Shown here piece after piece: positions 14,933 through 24,615 of a DNA stretch of 64,000 nucleotides (positions are counted from its first letter, which is position 1; every line of letters starts with the position of its first letter). The position numbers and the translations under genes are program-made. The stretch spans positions 17,233 to 81,232 of the forward strand of contig JAAWBX010000023.1 of the NCBI GenBank assembly GCA_022792885.1, written 5' to 3'. Source of the stretch: Lachnospiraceae bacterium. Its GTDB lineage: Bacteria; Bacillota; Clostridia; Lachnospirales; Lachnospiraceae. The notes beneath the pieces were generated by a model, which had not been told where the DNA came from, ran no database searches, and worked only from the letters and a program-made list of their open reading frames with translations.

Positions 14933-15233
14933 GTCTTCTCTCCTTTCTTATCTCCAGTGTTTTTACTTCGTCATACATATGTGTAATCATGCCGTTTCCG
15001 CCCAGATCGTGATATGCTTCGTACATCTCGCAGAAGTTTTCATAGGCATAAGCAGGGATGTAGCCGAGAGCCATGTAGCGGTCATGGTACTCGATCAGCT
15101 GGACTCGCAGAAGGAGCATCGTGCCCCGGCTGTTGGCGTCCCGTGTCTTCTTCTGCTCTTTTAACAGCCACACCATATATCCGAGAATGACCGGAAGAGC
15201 GATGGTGTAAGTCTGTAAGAGGATTTCTTTCAT
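14922..15233 (-). CDS. Small membrane-anchored phage protein in the lysis cassette
   Basis: The protein has 103 aa. One N-terminal transmembrane helix (YTIALPVILGYMVWLLKEQK) is followed by a cytoplasmic helical domain with many Tyr and Met residues. Its position before the holin is that of accessory holin or antiholin genes in Firmicute phages. I cannot name the family. Confidence 0.7.
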   Translation of the reverse strand: MKEILLQTYTIALPVILGYMVWLLKEQKKTRDANSRGTMLLLRVQLIEYHDRYMALGYIPAYAYENFCEMYEAYHDLGGNGMITHMYDEVKTLEIRKERRHEE

Positions 15234-15265
15234 TCTTTTCAGCCCTTTCTTTTGGTTTTTTCAAA

Positions 15266-15287
15266 TAAAAAAAGACCTTACGGTCTT
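15266..15287 (-). terminator. Terminator after the fibre gene
   Basis: On the minus strand AAGACC-GTAA-GGTCTT is followed by a run of seven T residues. It separates the structural tail genes from the lysis cassette and could limit lysis gene expression. The sequence between 15288 and 15398 has no gene. Confidence 0.65.
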
Positions 15288-15398
15288 GCACGGATCTCTC
15301 TCATACAAACTCCTTTCGGTTGCGACGTCGCAACTTAGCCAAACGGTTTTATTGGAACACGACCTTGAGATAGCTTTTGGCACAATACTTAAGACCTA

Positions 15399-18131
15399 TC
15401 AACCAACTCCTGTACCAGTTTCGGGCATATCCGAAGGCATAAAGTTTAACATAAATCTTGCACCATTAAATGGTGTTGATACACTTGTAACATTAGATAC
15501 AACCAGGGAACCTTTTATTGCACCAATAGTTGTAACATCGGTTGTCGACATTGTGAAAGTATAAATAAGACTACTTATGCCACCTTTACACATACTTATC
15601 ATCGCACTATAATGTGCAAAAGTTTTAATAATATTTCTATATTTTTCACTTGTTATAGTTATTGTAACTGGTATACTTATGGAATCATTAGCTGGAACAG
15701 AAGTAATAGAAGAAGACTTTACATATATTTCACACATAAATACACCAGTCGTTGGATTGAACATTCCTTTTCCAGCCCTATTTTCCCCATTTACAGTAAA
15801 TAGTGTATAAAGAAAATCATGATTATCCACATACGCTTTATTAGCAGCTGCAGTAGAATATGTTGGTGTTGCAACTGAAAACTCTACATTTTTACTACTA
15901 TCATTAGCAAAAGCACCCATTTCTATCGTTGAAACCATTATTTTTCCATATGCCCCACCTATAAAACTATGTATTGCATCTATTCCAATTCTTGGCGTTG
16001 TACCATAATAATCAGCACTTGTATATATTTTTTTTATCAAATCCGAAAGACTGTATGCAGCAATTTTATAGCCATCCCACCCACAAATACGGGTTAAATT
16101 GGCAATATTAACCGCATCTCCAGAATATTGAGCCGTAATGAGTGCGCCTGTCGCCCCATCCGTAAGCGCTTTCGATGACTTAGGAGTTCCATAGGCTTCC
16201 GAAACCATTTCAACCCATGTACCCCAAGTTCCATTATACCCCCTTCGAACCCAAATTCTTGCTGTGTTATAGATCGTAAAGAGTTGCGTTGCACCTGCAG
16301 AACCTTCTGTATGATCCATAACCAATAGAGCAAATGCATGGTTATCAATAGGTTTATTGAGGATGGTCAATGCCCTGTTATTGTAAGGACATTTATAAAA
16401 CCCGCTTGTTATATAGTTGTTTAAATCTGCGTTCTCCGGAATACCCTGAGAAGCTTTAATTCCGAATAACCCAATATTTAAACTATCAACCTGTATTCGC
16501 CAAGGCTGCGCGACACCGTTATTCCACCCTCGAGTCGCCATTTCTCCCGTACGATAATTACCAAAAATTCGATAAATCCAATCACTACTAAACCGTTGCT
16601 GAAACAGTGCCCCTGCGGGAACATTAAATCCCGGATCTCCAATGTTTTCCGTTTTCACATAACCAATCCCATTTGTCCCGCAACTCCATATCGTATTTTC
16701 CGTTGTGGACACAGCAAATTCCTTTAATCGATCCGGAGGGTATAATTCTCTCCACTCGGTCCAATTTTTATTTTGAACTTCTGAAGCGCTTCCTCCATAA
16801 TAACTTCGAATCCAAATTCGATCTCCATCGATATTATATAAAATTTGAAGCAAATACCCATATCCGGTTGTACCGATAACCGTCTCATTGTTATTCGATC
16901 GAAAGAGGTCCATATAAAACGATCGAGCACCAGAAGGACGATTGAGAATAGTTACTGCGGTACTATCACCAAAACAAGCATATCTTCCAGCAACTTCTCG
17001 GTAATCATTCAAATCCGCATTAGCCGGAATGAGGTGCGTTGCCATAGCAAGAGATTTCTTGACTATTTTATCTAAATCCGCCGTATTATCAACGTTCCCC
17101 AAACCAATATTTTCCTTGGTAAGGTTGACATTTCCGGACCGGTAAGTACTTTCCGCATCCCCTTTTACACCAGTGACATTGCCAGAGGAAGAAAAATTAT
17201 CATAAATATCCTTCGATTTCTCATAATAATACTTCGAATTATCTGTCGCTTCCCCTGGCCTTGTTCCGCCGGTCCCGACCGCATAGCTTTGCGACTGTTT
17301 CGCGTATGTATTCGCATCCGATGCGCTCACACTCGCTTCCGTCGCTTTCTGCGTGGCCGTTTCGGCCGACGCCGATGCAATCGCGCCGCTTTCCGACGCG
17401 CTTATCTCACTGGCTTTCGCGTTCGTTTCTGACGTTTTTGCGTTCGTTTCTGATATTTTGGCTGCCGCCGCGCTATTCACTGCCGCCGTCTTGCTATTCA
17501 ACGCATTTGTCTCGCTCGCCTTGGCGTTTATTTCGGATACCTTTGCGGCATCTTCAGATGCTTTCGCATTTATCTCGCTCTTCTTTGCTGCCTTTGCGCT
17601 CGCATCCGCCGCCTGCTGACTGGCCTGCGCCTTAGCGGCCTCAAGCTTAATCTCCGCCAGATAATCCGGCCTCAAATGCTTCTCTTCAATACTTCCTTCT
17701 TTTACGATCGCGGAGACTTTCCCGTCTTCCTCAATAAAAAAGGATACCGTATCCGTATCCAGAAATTCATATTCGGTGATCAACGCGGACAGATCGATAT
17801 ACTGCTTCGTCCCGTCGATCAAAGTCAGGATAATCTGCTGGGCGACCGGATCATAAGTAAAATTCACCGCGATCTTTTCCAGCTTGGTATCAATCGTAAA
17901 AGCCGCGCCGTTTTTCCTCGTAATCGTAAAAATACCGGTCTTCTCCTCAAAACGAATCTCTTTTATCAGAGGAGCTACTTCCTCTTTCGTAGCTTTCGTC
18001 GTATCAAGAACAAGGACCCGATTATCTATTTCATCAACGGCCAGATCGACTCGATTTAGATTCTGCTCATTTAACGGCGTCTTATCGCTGGGATAATTCT
18101 CCCATTCGATCCGGTTGTACGCTTTATTCAT
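15399..18131 (-). CDS. Tail fibre / receptor-binding protein
   Basis: The protein has 910 aa. The N-terminal 150 residues (NRIEWENYPSDKTPLNEQNL) form a base-attachment domain common in Firmicute prophages. An Ala/Ser/Lys-rich heptad region at about 170-270 repeats SETNAK-like units, typical of a trimeric coiled-coil shaft. Two pyocin-knob-like domains follow (NADLNDYREVAGRYAC and NADLNNYITSGFYKC, each ending in a Trp-rich WTEW or GTWVEM strand), then a C-terminal domain. Base composition becomes much richer in AT from about 17000 down to 15400, so the tip region was probably acquired separately. It likely recognises the target cell surface. Confidence 0.88.
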   Translation of the reverse strand: MNKAYNRIEWENYPSDKTPLNEQNLNRVDLAVDEIDNRVLVLDTTKATKEEVAPLIKEIRFEEKTGIFTITRKNGAAFTIDTKLEKIAVNFTYDPVAQQIILTLIDGTKQYIDLSALITEYEFLDTDTVSFFIEEDGKVSAIVKEGSIEEKHLRPDYLAEIKLEAAKAQASQQAADASAKAAKKSEINAKASEDAAKVSEINAKASETNALNSKTAAVNSAAAAKISETNAKTSETNAKASEISASESGAIASASAETATQKATEASVSASDANTYAKQSQSYAVGTGGTRPGEATDNSKYYYEKSKDIYDNFSSSGNVTGVKGDAESTYRSGNVNLTKENIGLGNVDNTADLDKIVKKSLAMATHLIPANADLNDYREVAGRYACFGDSTAVTILNRPSGARSFYMDLFRSNNNETVIGTTGYGYLLQILYNIDGDRIWIRSYYGGSASEVQNKNWTEWRELYPPDRLKEFAVSTTENTIWSCGTNGIGYVKTENIGDPGFNVPAGALFQQRFSSDWIYRIFGNYRTGEMATRGWNNGVAQPWRIQVDSLNIGLFGIKASQGIPENADLNNYITSGFYKCPYNNRALTILNKPIDNHAFALLVMDHTEGSAGATQLFTIYNTARIWVRRGYNGTWGTWVEMVSEAYGTPKSSKALTDGATGALITAQYSGDAVNIANLTRICGWDGYKIAAYSLSDLIKKIYTSADYYGTTPRIGIDAIHSFIGGAYGKIMVSTIEMGAFANDSSKNVEFSVATPTYSTAAANKAYVDNHDFLYTLFTVNGENRAGKGMFNPTTGVFMCEIYVKSSSITSVPANDSISIPVTITITSEKYRNIIKTFAHYSAMISMCKGGISSLIYTFTMSTTDVTTIGAIKGSLVVSNVTSVSTPFNGARFMLNFMPSDMPETGTGVG

Positions 18132-18165
18132 ATTTCTTCATTCCTTTCTCTTCATCCGAAATATC

Positions 18166-18375
18166 TCACTGCCCCATCTTCTCTTCCACGTACGCCTTTA
18201 CGGCTTCGATATGAAGCAGCATATCCTCATTCGCCGGGATCTCCAGGATCACCATGCTCGACCGATTGTTATCCGACCGGATCGCGCCGGTATTCTCGTC
18301 AATCTCGGAAAATGTATAGGATGCTCTCTGTCCCTCGCTGGTGGTGTGCAGTGTTACGCTTGTTAATTTTTTCAT
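18166..18375 (-). CDS. Small phage tail-region protein
   Basis: The protein has 69 aa with alternating polar beta-strand sequence (SVTLHTTSEGQRASYTF, MVILEIPANED) and an acidic C-terminal helix. It sits between the tip and fibre genes and overlaps the tip gene stop by four bases, so it is translated with it. Function unknown; likely structural or assembly-related. Confidence 0.65.
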   Translation of the reverse strand: MKKLTSVTLHTTSEGQRASYTFSEIDENTGAIRSDNNRSSMVILEIPANEDMLLHIEAVKAYVEEKMGQ

Positions 18376-21020
18376 GCTATTACCTCTCTTTCATATTCTT
18401 CAAAATAATCACAGCCGCTGTTTCCGTAATTCACAACGGCCAGTTCCAGATATTCCGCCGCGGTACGTTCATAATCTGCCGCGGTCCTCTTATATTCCAC
18501 ATTTGCTTCCAGGTCATAATCCATAGACACCGCTGCCGGCTCCTCATAACCCAACTGCAAAAGCCTTTCCTTAAAACAATTCGCCTGCTGATAGCGCGTT
18601 TCCCAAGAAAATGCAAGCCCGGGCGTCCCGCAGACAAAAATCGTATCATGCGTTGAATGTTCCTCATCCATCCAGACGTCTCCTTGCCCGTACTTCGTCA
18701 AAAACACGATCGGCATATAATCTTCTCCCACGGTTTGAGCAAATACCGGATCGATAACCAGACAGCACGTTCCGTTTTCATCCAGCGTTCCCTTTCCATA
18801 ATCAGAAAACGTCGCCATCGGCGTTTCAAAAGCGTCCAGTTTTCGCTTTCCGAAGCTTCTCGTTCGTATAGCCCTGTGCTTGGCCCCTTCACAGACAAAG
18901 TCTCCCGGAATGCTAAAATTCGATCCGTGAAAAACATGATACGAATTCCCGGCCTTTATATATACGATTCCTCCATCGCCCGCCACTTCGAGATTTCCGT
19001 TTCGTGAAGTCAAGACTCCGTTACCGGCCAGCGAAAGCGTGGTTCCGTTTGTGCTGCAGCTTTCCAAATTACTTCCGTTGCAGCTTCCGACATAACTGCC
19101 TCCCGTACCTCCCGACAACGTTCCCCCGTTTATCTTGGAATTGGAATAAGTGCCTCCGGAGATCGAACCGGCATTCCCGGAAATACTGGAAGACGTAATC
19201 GTGGCTCCCTTTATCGTAACCGAATTAAAAGACCCGCTGCTCGCATTCACATTTCCGGAAAAAGATCCGCTGGTTGCCGTTACGTTGCCGCTGAAACTAC
19301 CGTTTTTCGCCGTCACCGTCCCGTTTTCTTCAAGGGAAAAATTGGTAGAACTAATACTCAGCCGATCGGAACTTATATGTATTTTACCGGCCTCCTGGGT
19401 AATCTCCGAGGAAACGGATCCCTTCGAAACTTTCATTTCTATCTTATCCGCGTTCTGCGTGATTCGGGCCGAAAGATTCCCTTCTGCTCCGGCGGCGCGG
19501 CTGACCTCGCTTGTAATACTCTCGGCATTCTGCGTGATCCGGCTTGATAATTTCCCTTCTTCTTCAGAAGCACGGCTGACTTCGCTCGCAATACTCTCCG
19601 CATTCTGTGTGATCCGGGTCGAAAGCTTTCCCTCCGCCCCGGAAGCGCGATCGATTTCGCTTGTAATACTCTCCGCATTCTGCGTGATCCGGCTTGACAA
19701 TGCCTGATCCGCATTCTCTACCTCCGTCCGGATCTCGGACGCCGTCTGGCGAATCGTGCTCCGCAGGTTTTCCTCCGTATCCTTCAGCTCCGACCGGGTC
19801 TCCTCAATGCTCCGGTCAAGCGTATTGGTTTTCCCTTTTAACTGGACCAAAGAATGCTGGATCGAATTTACCTGTTCCGAGCGCTTTTCCGTCCCTTCCG
19901 CTCCGTAAGTATCCCTAAGCCCCTGAATCCCTTTCAGCGTCCGTTTGAAAATATAGCTTTCCACGATCTCATAGCGGGTCAGAAGCCGCACCGGATCCCC
20001 GACTTCCAGGCAGGGATTTCCCACGCACTCCGCAGAAAACGGCCGGTAAATGATCCCGCGGATTTTTTCGTAAAGCCGCTCCGCAAGCAACGCAAGCTCC
20101 GCCGCCTCTTTCCCGTAAACCAGAAAATTATCCTCAACCACATAGCTGTTATCCCCGTTTCCGCAGACGGCCCCGACATCGTTTTCTTCCTGACGAATCT
20201 GCAGCCGATTGATCGTTCTTACAATATAATCTTCGTACTGACACGTGAGATAACTTCCGCTTCCCAGCCGCGTCGTTTTCGGATCCTGGGGATACAGATG
20301 CCCGGTCTGCGCCTGGGACAAAAATTCGGGCGCGTGATCCGGATACAGGTCATTGGCCGGGTACAGTCCCTGAATATCCTGGATCAGATAAACAAAATGA
20401 AACGCCCCGTCCCTTCCGATATGCCCGAAACATCCGTTGATCTCACAGATTGCCGTGATCACATCCTTGCCGCTAAGCTGTTCCGGCTCGATCGTGCGCT
20501 CCACCGTTATTCCGTCGTTGACCAATCCGCCTTCCGGCACCGCCTCCTTCAAATCAAAATGCCGGATAAAACTCTCCCGGAATTGCCTGAGCGTCGCCGC
20601 GCTGTCTTTATTCGGCAGAACGGAATTATACCAGGCCGCAACATCTGCGTTCAGGATATCGTACATCGCGTCGTAAGCCGTCACATCCCGATAACGCCGG
20701 TCCGCGGTCGGCACATCCGAACACACCTTGTACCTGCCAAAAGAAAACGGCGCATCCTCGTGACCGTCCAATGTTTCCGTAACCGTCAGCCATTTTCCGG
20801 TGAGCGGAAGAAACACGTTGGAAATCCGAAACTTCAACATCCCCGCTTCACAGGCGCCAAAACGAAGTTCCGAATCCGAACAGAGGCTTTCCGTCAATTC
20901 AAACTCTTCCCAATGAATGTCCTCATTCGTAAGCGTGATCGAACCGTCCGCCGCCGTAATCCGGATCTGTTTGTCCACATGCGGCTTTGTATACAGCGCC
21001 CCGTATTTATGATCCACCAT
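18372..21020 (-). CDS. Phage tail tip / tail-associated protein
   Basis: The protein has 882 aa. The N-terminal 380 residues form the hub domain of Siphoviridae tail-tip proteins (Tal/gp44-like): ITLTNEDIHWEEFELTES, YDAMYDILNADVAAWY, VGDPVRLLTRYEIVES. A coiled coil follows with about four 25-residue repeats built on RITQNAES-ITSE. A Gly/Ser/Asn-rich beta region comes next (GSFSGNVTATSGSFSGNV), then a C-terminal domain. I see no lytic motif in the N-terminal domain. It should form the tip and carry the fibre. Confidence 0.87.
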   Translation of the reverse strand: MVDHKYGALYTKPHVDKQIRITAADGSITLTNEDIHWEEFELTESLCSDSELRFGACEAGMLKFRISNVFLPLTGKWLTVTETLDGHEDAPFSFGRYKVCSDVPTADRRYRDVTAYDAMYDILNADVAAWYNSVLPNKDSAATLRQFRESFIRHFDLKEAVPEGGLVNDGITVERTIEPEQLSGKDVITAICEINGCFGHIGRDGAFHFVYLIQDIQGLYPANDLYPDHAPEFLSQAQTGHLYPQDPKTTRLGSGSYLTCQYEDYIVRTINRLQIRQEENDVGAVCGNGDNSYVVEDNFLVYGKEAAELALLAERLYEKIRGIIYRPFSAECVGNPCLEVGDPVRLLTRYEIVESYIFKRTLKGIQGLRDTYGAEGTEKRSEQVNSIQHSLVQLKGKTNTLDRSIEETRSELKDTEENLRSTIRQTASEIRTEVENADQALSSRITQNAESITSEIDRASGAEGKLSTRITQNAESIASEVSRASEEEGKLSSRITQNAESITSEVSRAAGAEGNLSARITQNADKIEMKVSKGSVSSEITQEAGKIHISSDRLSISSTNFSLEENGTVTAKNGSFSGNVTATSGSFSGNVNASSGSFNSVTIKGATITSSSISGNAGSISGGTYSNSKINGGTLSGGTGGSYVGSCNGSNLESCSTNGTTLSLAGNGVLTSRNGNLEVAGDGGIVYIKAGNSYHVFHGSNFSIPGDFVCEGAKHRAIRTRSFGKRKLDAFETPMATFSDYGKGTLDENGTCCLVIDPVFAQTVGEDYMPIVFLTKYGQGDVWMDEEHSTHDTIFVCGTPGLAFSWETRYQQANCFKERLLQLGYEEPAAVSMDYDLEANVEYKRTAADYERTAAEYLELAVVNYGNSGCDYFEEYEREVIA
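19453..19705 (-). repeat. 75-bp tandem repeat inside the tail tip gene
   Basis: TTCTG(C/T)GTGAT begins units at 19453, 19528, 19603 and 19678, exactly 75 bp apart. Each unit encodes 25 residues starting RITQNAES. The copies are close but not identical, so length variation by slippage or recombination is possible without losing frame. Confidence 0.85.
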
Positions 21021-21432
21021 GGTAAACGCCTCCTATGAATGACAGGCGAACGGGATTATACCGAATGATTCCTCCCGCGCTGCTGTAGATCTGCGGCGTA
21101 AAATCCGCCAGATACGCCGTCTGTGTCACATAATCGTCATACTCCGGAATGTATGCGGTCAGAATCAGCTGCCTTGCTCTCGGCACGGTATAGTTTGCCT
21201 GAATATTCCGCATCAATTCCGTGAACAGAACGTTCGTCAGCATAGCCGGCGTCTCAAACTCAACCTTCTCCGCCTTCAATTCCACGGCCTCCCGGTGAAT
21301 ATACCCATCCGCGTCGGTCCACGGATCAAGATCCTGCATGTTGACGTATGCGCTGTAGCTTTCCGCCTTGATGAATTTCCCCGCCGGGATAATATAATTC
21401 CCGACTTTAATCAGCCATCCGCTGTATGCCAT
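21007..21432 (-). CDS. Distal tail-region phage protein (DUF6711-like)
   Basis: The protein has 141 aa with no signal or membrane segment. It is rich in Tyr and Ala (SGWLIKVGNYIIPAGKFIKAE, YTVPRARQLILTAYIPEYDDY). It lies immediately upstream of the tip gene and overlaps its start by 14 bp, the position of the distal tail protein in flexible-tailed phages. Naming beyond that is uncertain. Confidence 0.75.
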   Translation of the reverse strand: MAYSGWLIKVGNYIIPAGKFIKAESYSAYVNMQDLDPWTDADGYIHREAVELKAEKVEFETPAMLTNVLFTELMRNIQANYTVPRARQLILTAYIPEYDDYVTQTAYLADFTPQIYSSAGGIIRYNPVRLSFIGGVYHGGS

Positions 21433-21587
21433 GTTATCGCCTCCTTAAAAATGGATATAAAAAAGGCACCTGCCGTTTGGTAGATGCCCTTTATCACATT
21501 CACTTTTATGGTTTTATTTTCAATCTCTCTTCCACATCTTTCCAGCGCCAGACAACATGCCAATAATACAATTACCGATTTTCTCAT
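21411..21587 (-). CDS. Possible 58-aa peptide with hydrophobic N-terminus
   Basis: An ATG at 21587 follows GAGGGG with 9-bp spacing. The frame runs MRKSVIVLLACCLALERCGR and ends at 21411 inside the next gene. The N-terminus looks like a short signal or lipoprotein signal. A hairpin at 21462-21493 falls within the frame, which weakens the case. It may be a small accessory peptide or chance. Confidence 0.3.
   Translation of the reverse strand: MRKSVIVLLACCLALERCGREIENKTIKVNVIKGIYQTAGAFFISIFKEAITWHTADG
21462..21493 (-). terminator. Terminator-like hairpin inside the tail operon
   Basis: On the minus strand GGCATCT and AGGTGCC pair (one G-T) and are followed by TTTTTT. It lies between the YjcQ-like gene and the distal tail gene and may reduce read-through into the tip genes. 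Confidence 0.5.
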
Positions 21588-21596
21588 TTACTTATT

Positions 21597-21641
21597 CCCC
21601 TCATATTGTAAACTTTATAAAATATATCACAATATGAGGGG
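21597..21641. repeat. Perfect 13-bp inverted repeat in the tail operon
   Basis: CCCCTCATATTGT (21597-21609) and ACAATATGAGGGG (21629-21641) form a perfect stem with a 19-nt AT-rich loop. It sits in the gene-poor gap 21588-21686. It could be an RNA processing or attenuation structure, or a protein site. Confidence 0.6.
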
Positions 21642-21686
21642 ATTTTCAATCACTGCCTCCGAAGCAAGATAAACCGCCAAAGAATT

Positions 21687-21986
21687 TTATCCGGACAGAT
21701 CGCCTTTTTCTTCCACAGGTTTGTTTTCTTCCAGATATTTTAATCCCTTGATCGTAATACCCGGCTTGATCGGTTCCGTAATATGCTGGAACGTATCTTC
21801 AAAAGCTTTCTCAATCACAAGTCCTTTTATATACCCTTCTTCCTGCATCAGAATCAGAAGCTGTTCCCATTGCCCGTAAGGTATCTCCAATACTTCCGGT
21901 GAAAAAATCTGAATAGAAAAATCTTCCTTTCCGATATTTTTCTCCAACTCCTGAAGTATTCGATATATAATTTTAAAATTATCCAT
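21687..21986 (-). CDS. YjcQ family phage protein
   Basis: The protein has 99 aa. It begins MDNFKIIYRILQELEKNIG and contains WEQLLILMQEEGYIKGL and ITIKGLKYLEENK, the winged-helix pattern of the YjcQ family found in many Firmicute prophages. It is probably DNA-binding or regulatory, though its role is not established. It lies between the tape measure and the distal tail gene, inside the tail module. Confidence 0.8.
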   Translation of the reverse strand: MDNFKIIYRILQELEKNIGKEDFSIQIFSPEVLEIPYGQWEQLLILMQEEGYIKGLVIEKAFEDTFQHITEPIKPGITIKGLKYLEENKPVEEKGDLSG

Positions 21987-22042
21987 ATTCTCACCTCCCC
22001 GTTCTCTGATTCACACAACAAAAAACTAACCTTCTACATCCA

Positions 22043-24544
22043 TTAGGTTAAATATAACGGAAATGGCATCTTTTGAGTTCGATTTGCCCTCTCGGCTATT
22101 CCATTAATGGCAACATCCGTTATTTCTTTATCCCCTATATACACTTTTATTTCTGATGTTCCATTATAATTTCTCATTGCCGCAGAAACTGCATTGTAAA
22201 CCGCGGGATAAACCGCATCCGCAATGCCCTGCGTAATTTGTCTATTATTTGCAACCACTGACTGTCCATTGTCAAACCGGCCCATGATCTCTCCATGACT
22301 TGCCCGAAACCATCCATCCTCTGGGAAGCCTCCTTCCTGAAATCTTGGAAGACTTATATAACCGGACATGCTAAAATTAAATCCAAACTCTTTTCCACCA
22401 ATCACAGGAACCCATTCCGGTATCGAAAACCGCAATTTATTTAATTGAGTCTTTATCCAGTTCCATGCATCCACTATCTTATTTGCCAGTCCTTCAAATA
22501 AAACCATTGCTCCATTTAATGGAGCTTTTAATATTCCCCCCAAAGCATCCCATATTCCGGCAAATATTTTTTTGACCCCTTCCCAGGCTCTTCCCCAATC
22601 ACCGGTAAATATTCCAACAATAAAATCGATCAAGCCCCCAAAAACTTGTGTTAAACCGCTTATTACTTCCCCTATCTGCCCAAAAACACTCTCAAAGGCA
22701 GGCTTAAGAATTTCCCACAAAAAGTCAACTACCGGAGATAACACATTGTCCCAAAGAAATTGAAGTACTTTTATCACAGACTCTAATTGAGGAATAAAAT
22801 TCTCTGAAAAATAGCTGCAAAGCTCTTCAAATGCTTTTCCGAATACATTCCCTATAACTCCTGCAAGAGGGACTATTACATTTTGCCATAACAACATAAG
22901 TACATCCAAAACTATTTTTATAATAGGTTCTAACACATCTGCAAGAAACGTTCCAAACGGAACTAAAATGTTATTCCATAAATTTGCAAGTGCTTCCGCT
23001 AACATGGGCAATACTGTTTCGCCTATATATGTCAATGCCGGGTTTATCACATCCTGCCAAAGGCTTATAAAAACAACCTCAAGAAATTCTCCGAAAGGAG
23101 TAAGTATCTCTAAAATCCTTTCCCACCCCGCTTGCAGATCCGGTAACAACGTTCCCGAAAAAAATTCAAAAACCGGTTGCAATCCTTCGCACAATGCGGA
23201 TGCCGCCTGACCAAAGCTTTCCCTCACCTCTTCATTCTTTGCAAACACATAACCCAATCCCGCCGCCAAAGCTGCTACTGAAGCCACAATTGTCGCTATA
23301 GGAAGTGCCGCCTCTCCAAATACCGCGGCTATACTCCCGCCAAACGTTTCCGCTCCTCCTGCCGACATAGCAAATGCATTAATTAATTTTGTAAAAAATC
23401 CATCTCCTTCCAAAAGTTCTCCTGATGATAAAAGTTTTATATTTTCAATTACTACAGGTACAGAACCCAAAAATCCGGAGATTCCCGAGCTTGCCCATGA
23501 AACCAAATCAAACTCGGGATGCAATTTCCACACCCCTGCCAAGGCAATCGCCCCGACCGCTATTTCAAGAGTCTCAAGATCAAATTTCCCCAAAAAATCT
23601 TTAACTCCCTCCCAAACAGTAGCCCATTCTATATTTGTTAATGCTGTTTTTACAGTTAACCACACTCCCTGAACCCATACGTTCAAAGTCTCTGCCAAGG
23701 CTCCAAAATCAAAAGTATCAAAAAAATGATTAAACCCACTTACAATCGACTCTCCAAGATTTTTGAAATCAAAACCTAAACCTAAAGACAAAGGAACATA
23801 GAGATCTGTATTCAGGGATCCTGCGATGGTACTCCCAAGCGAGGCAAATAAATCCGGAGAAATCATATCATTTAATAAATCCGCAAATCCTGATCCAAAA
23901 CTTTTTGCTTCCTTATATCCATCCGCCATATTTGCCATAACATATTGATAACGCAACATAACTTTTTCGGCCTGCGACATGGACTCCATATCTGCATCCA
24001 TCCCTTGTTTCAATGCCCATTCTGACATAGCCGCCTGCATCAAATCAGTCCTATAATCTTTAAGTGATTTTGCCTGCCCGTCAAAAACGGAAGCAAAACC
24101 TTCCGCCACAACATCCTGCCCTACATTCAAAAAAGAAACCATATCGTCAGTCAGATGCGTCAAATCTTCTGAAGTATCCGACATTAAATCTGATACCGGC
24201 GCACAATCGCCCGCAGAACTTTCCCAATTTATACTTAAATTAGGAATAGGATTCGAAGCTAAGTTCTGAAGTCTGCCGGAAAAACGCTCTAATGCAAGTT
24301 CCGATATATTAAATTGCTCGACAACATCCTGAACAAAATTTTTTATCTTACCAGACATATTTCCCAAAGCCGTATCCATAACGTTCTGTAAATCCATAAG
24401 ACCAGAAGAAATATCAATAGCTTTTTTAATTCCTTTCGAAAAGGATTTTATCTCACCCCCTATCTTTTTCAAACTACCCATTGCATTATTTGCCCTTTTT
24501 GCACTTATGCTGATTCGAGCATCTAAAGTATCCTTTTCTGTCAT
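22043..24544 (-). CDS. Tail tape measure protein
   Basis: The protein has 833 aa from the ATG at 24544 (MTEKDTLDARISISAKRANN), which follows AAAGGAG; upstream in-frame codons are not needed. The N-terminal half is helical. The second half has long hydrophobic stretches (VFISLWQDVINPALTYIGET, LWNNILVPFGTFLADVLEP, LWQNVIVPLAGVIGNVFGK) repeated at about 50-residue spacing, typical of tape measures. The length sets tail length, so by the usual residue-to-length ratio the tail should be somewhat over 100 nm. Its AT-rich codon use differs from most of the window, pointing to a different ancestry. Confidence 0.92.
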   Translation of the reverse strand: MTEKDTLDARISISAKRANNAMGSLKKIGGEIKSFSKGIKKAIDISSGLMDLQNVMDTALGNMSGKIKNFVQDVVEQFNISELALERFSGRLQNLASNPIPNLSINWESSAGDCAPVSDLMSDTSEDLTHLTDDMVSFLNVGQDVVAEGFASVFDGQAKSLKDYRTDLMQAAMSEWALKQGMDADMESMSQAEKVMLRYQYVMANMADGYKEAKSFGSGFADLLNDMISPDLFASLGSTIAGSLNTDLYVPLSLGLGFDFKNLGESIVSGFNHFFDTFDFGALAETLNVWVQGVWLTVKTALTNIEWATVWEGVKDFLGKFDLETLEIAVGAIALAGVWKLHPEFDLVSWASSGISGFLGSVPVVIENIKLLSSGELLEGDGFFTKLINAFAMSAGGAETFGGSIAAVFGEAALPIATIVASVAALAAGLGYVFAKNEEVRESFGQAASALCEGLQPVFEFFSGTLLPDLQAGWERILEILTPFGEFLEVVFISLWQDVINPALTYIGETVLPMLAEALANLWNNILVPFGTFLADVLEPIIKIVLDVLMLLWQNVIVPLAGVIGNVFGKAFEELCSYFSENFIPQLESVIKVLQFLWDNVLSPVVDFLWEILKPAFESVFGQIGEVISGLTQVFGGLIDFIVGIFTGDWGRAWEGVKKIFAGIWDALGGILKAPLNGAMVLFEGLANKIVDAWNWIKTQLNKLRFSIPEWVPVIGGKEFGFNFSMSGYISLPRFQEGGFPEDGWFRASHGEIMGRFDNGQSVVANNRQITQGIADAVYPAVYNAVSAAMRNYNGTSEIKVYIGDKEITDVAINGIAERANRTQKMPFPLYLT

Positions 24545-24615
24545 AATTGCTCCTTTGCTCAAAAATAAAATCCCTCGGAAAAAAGGACGATAGAATATAT
24601 TCCATACCATCCAGA

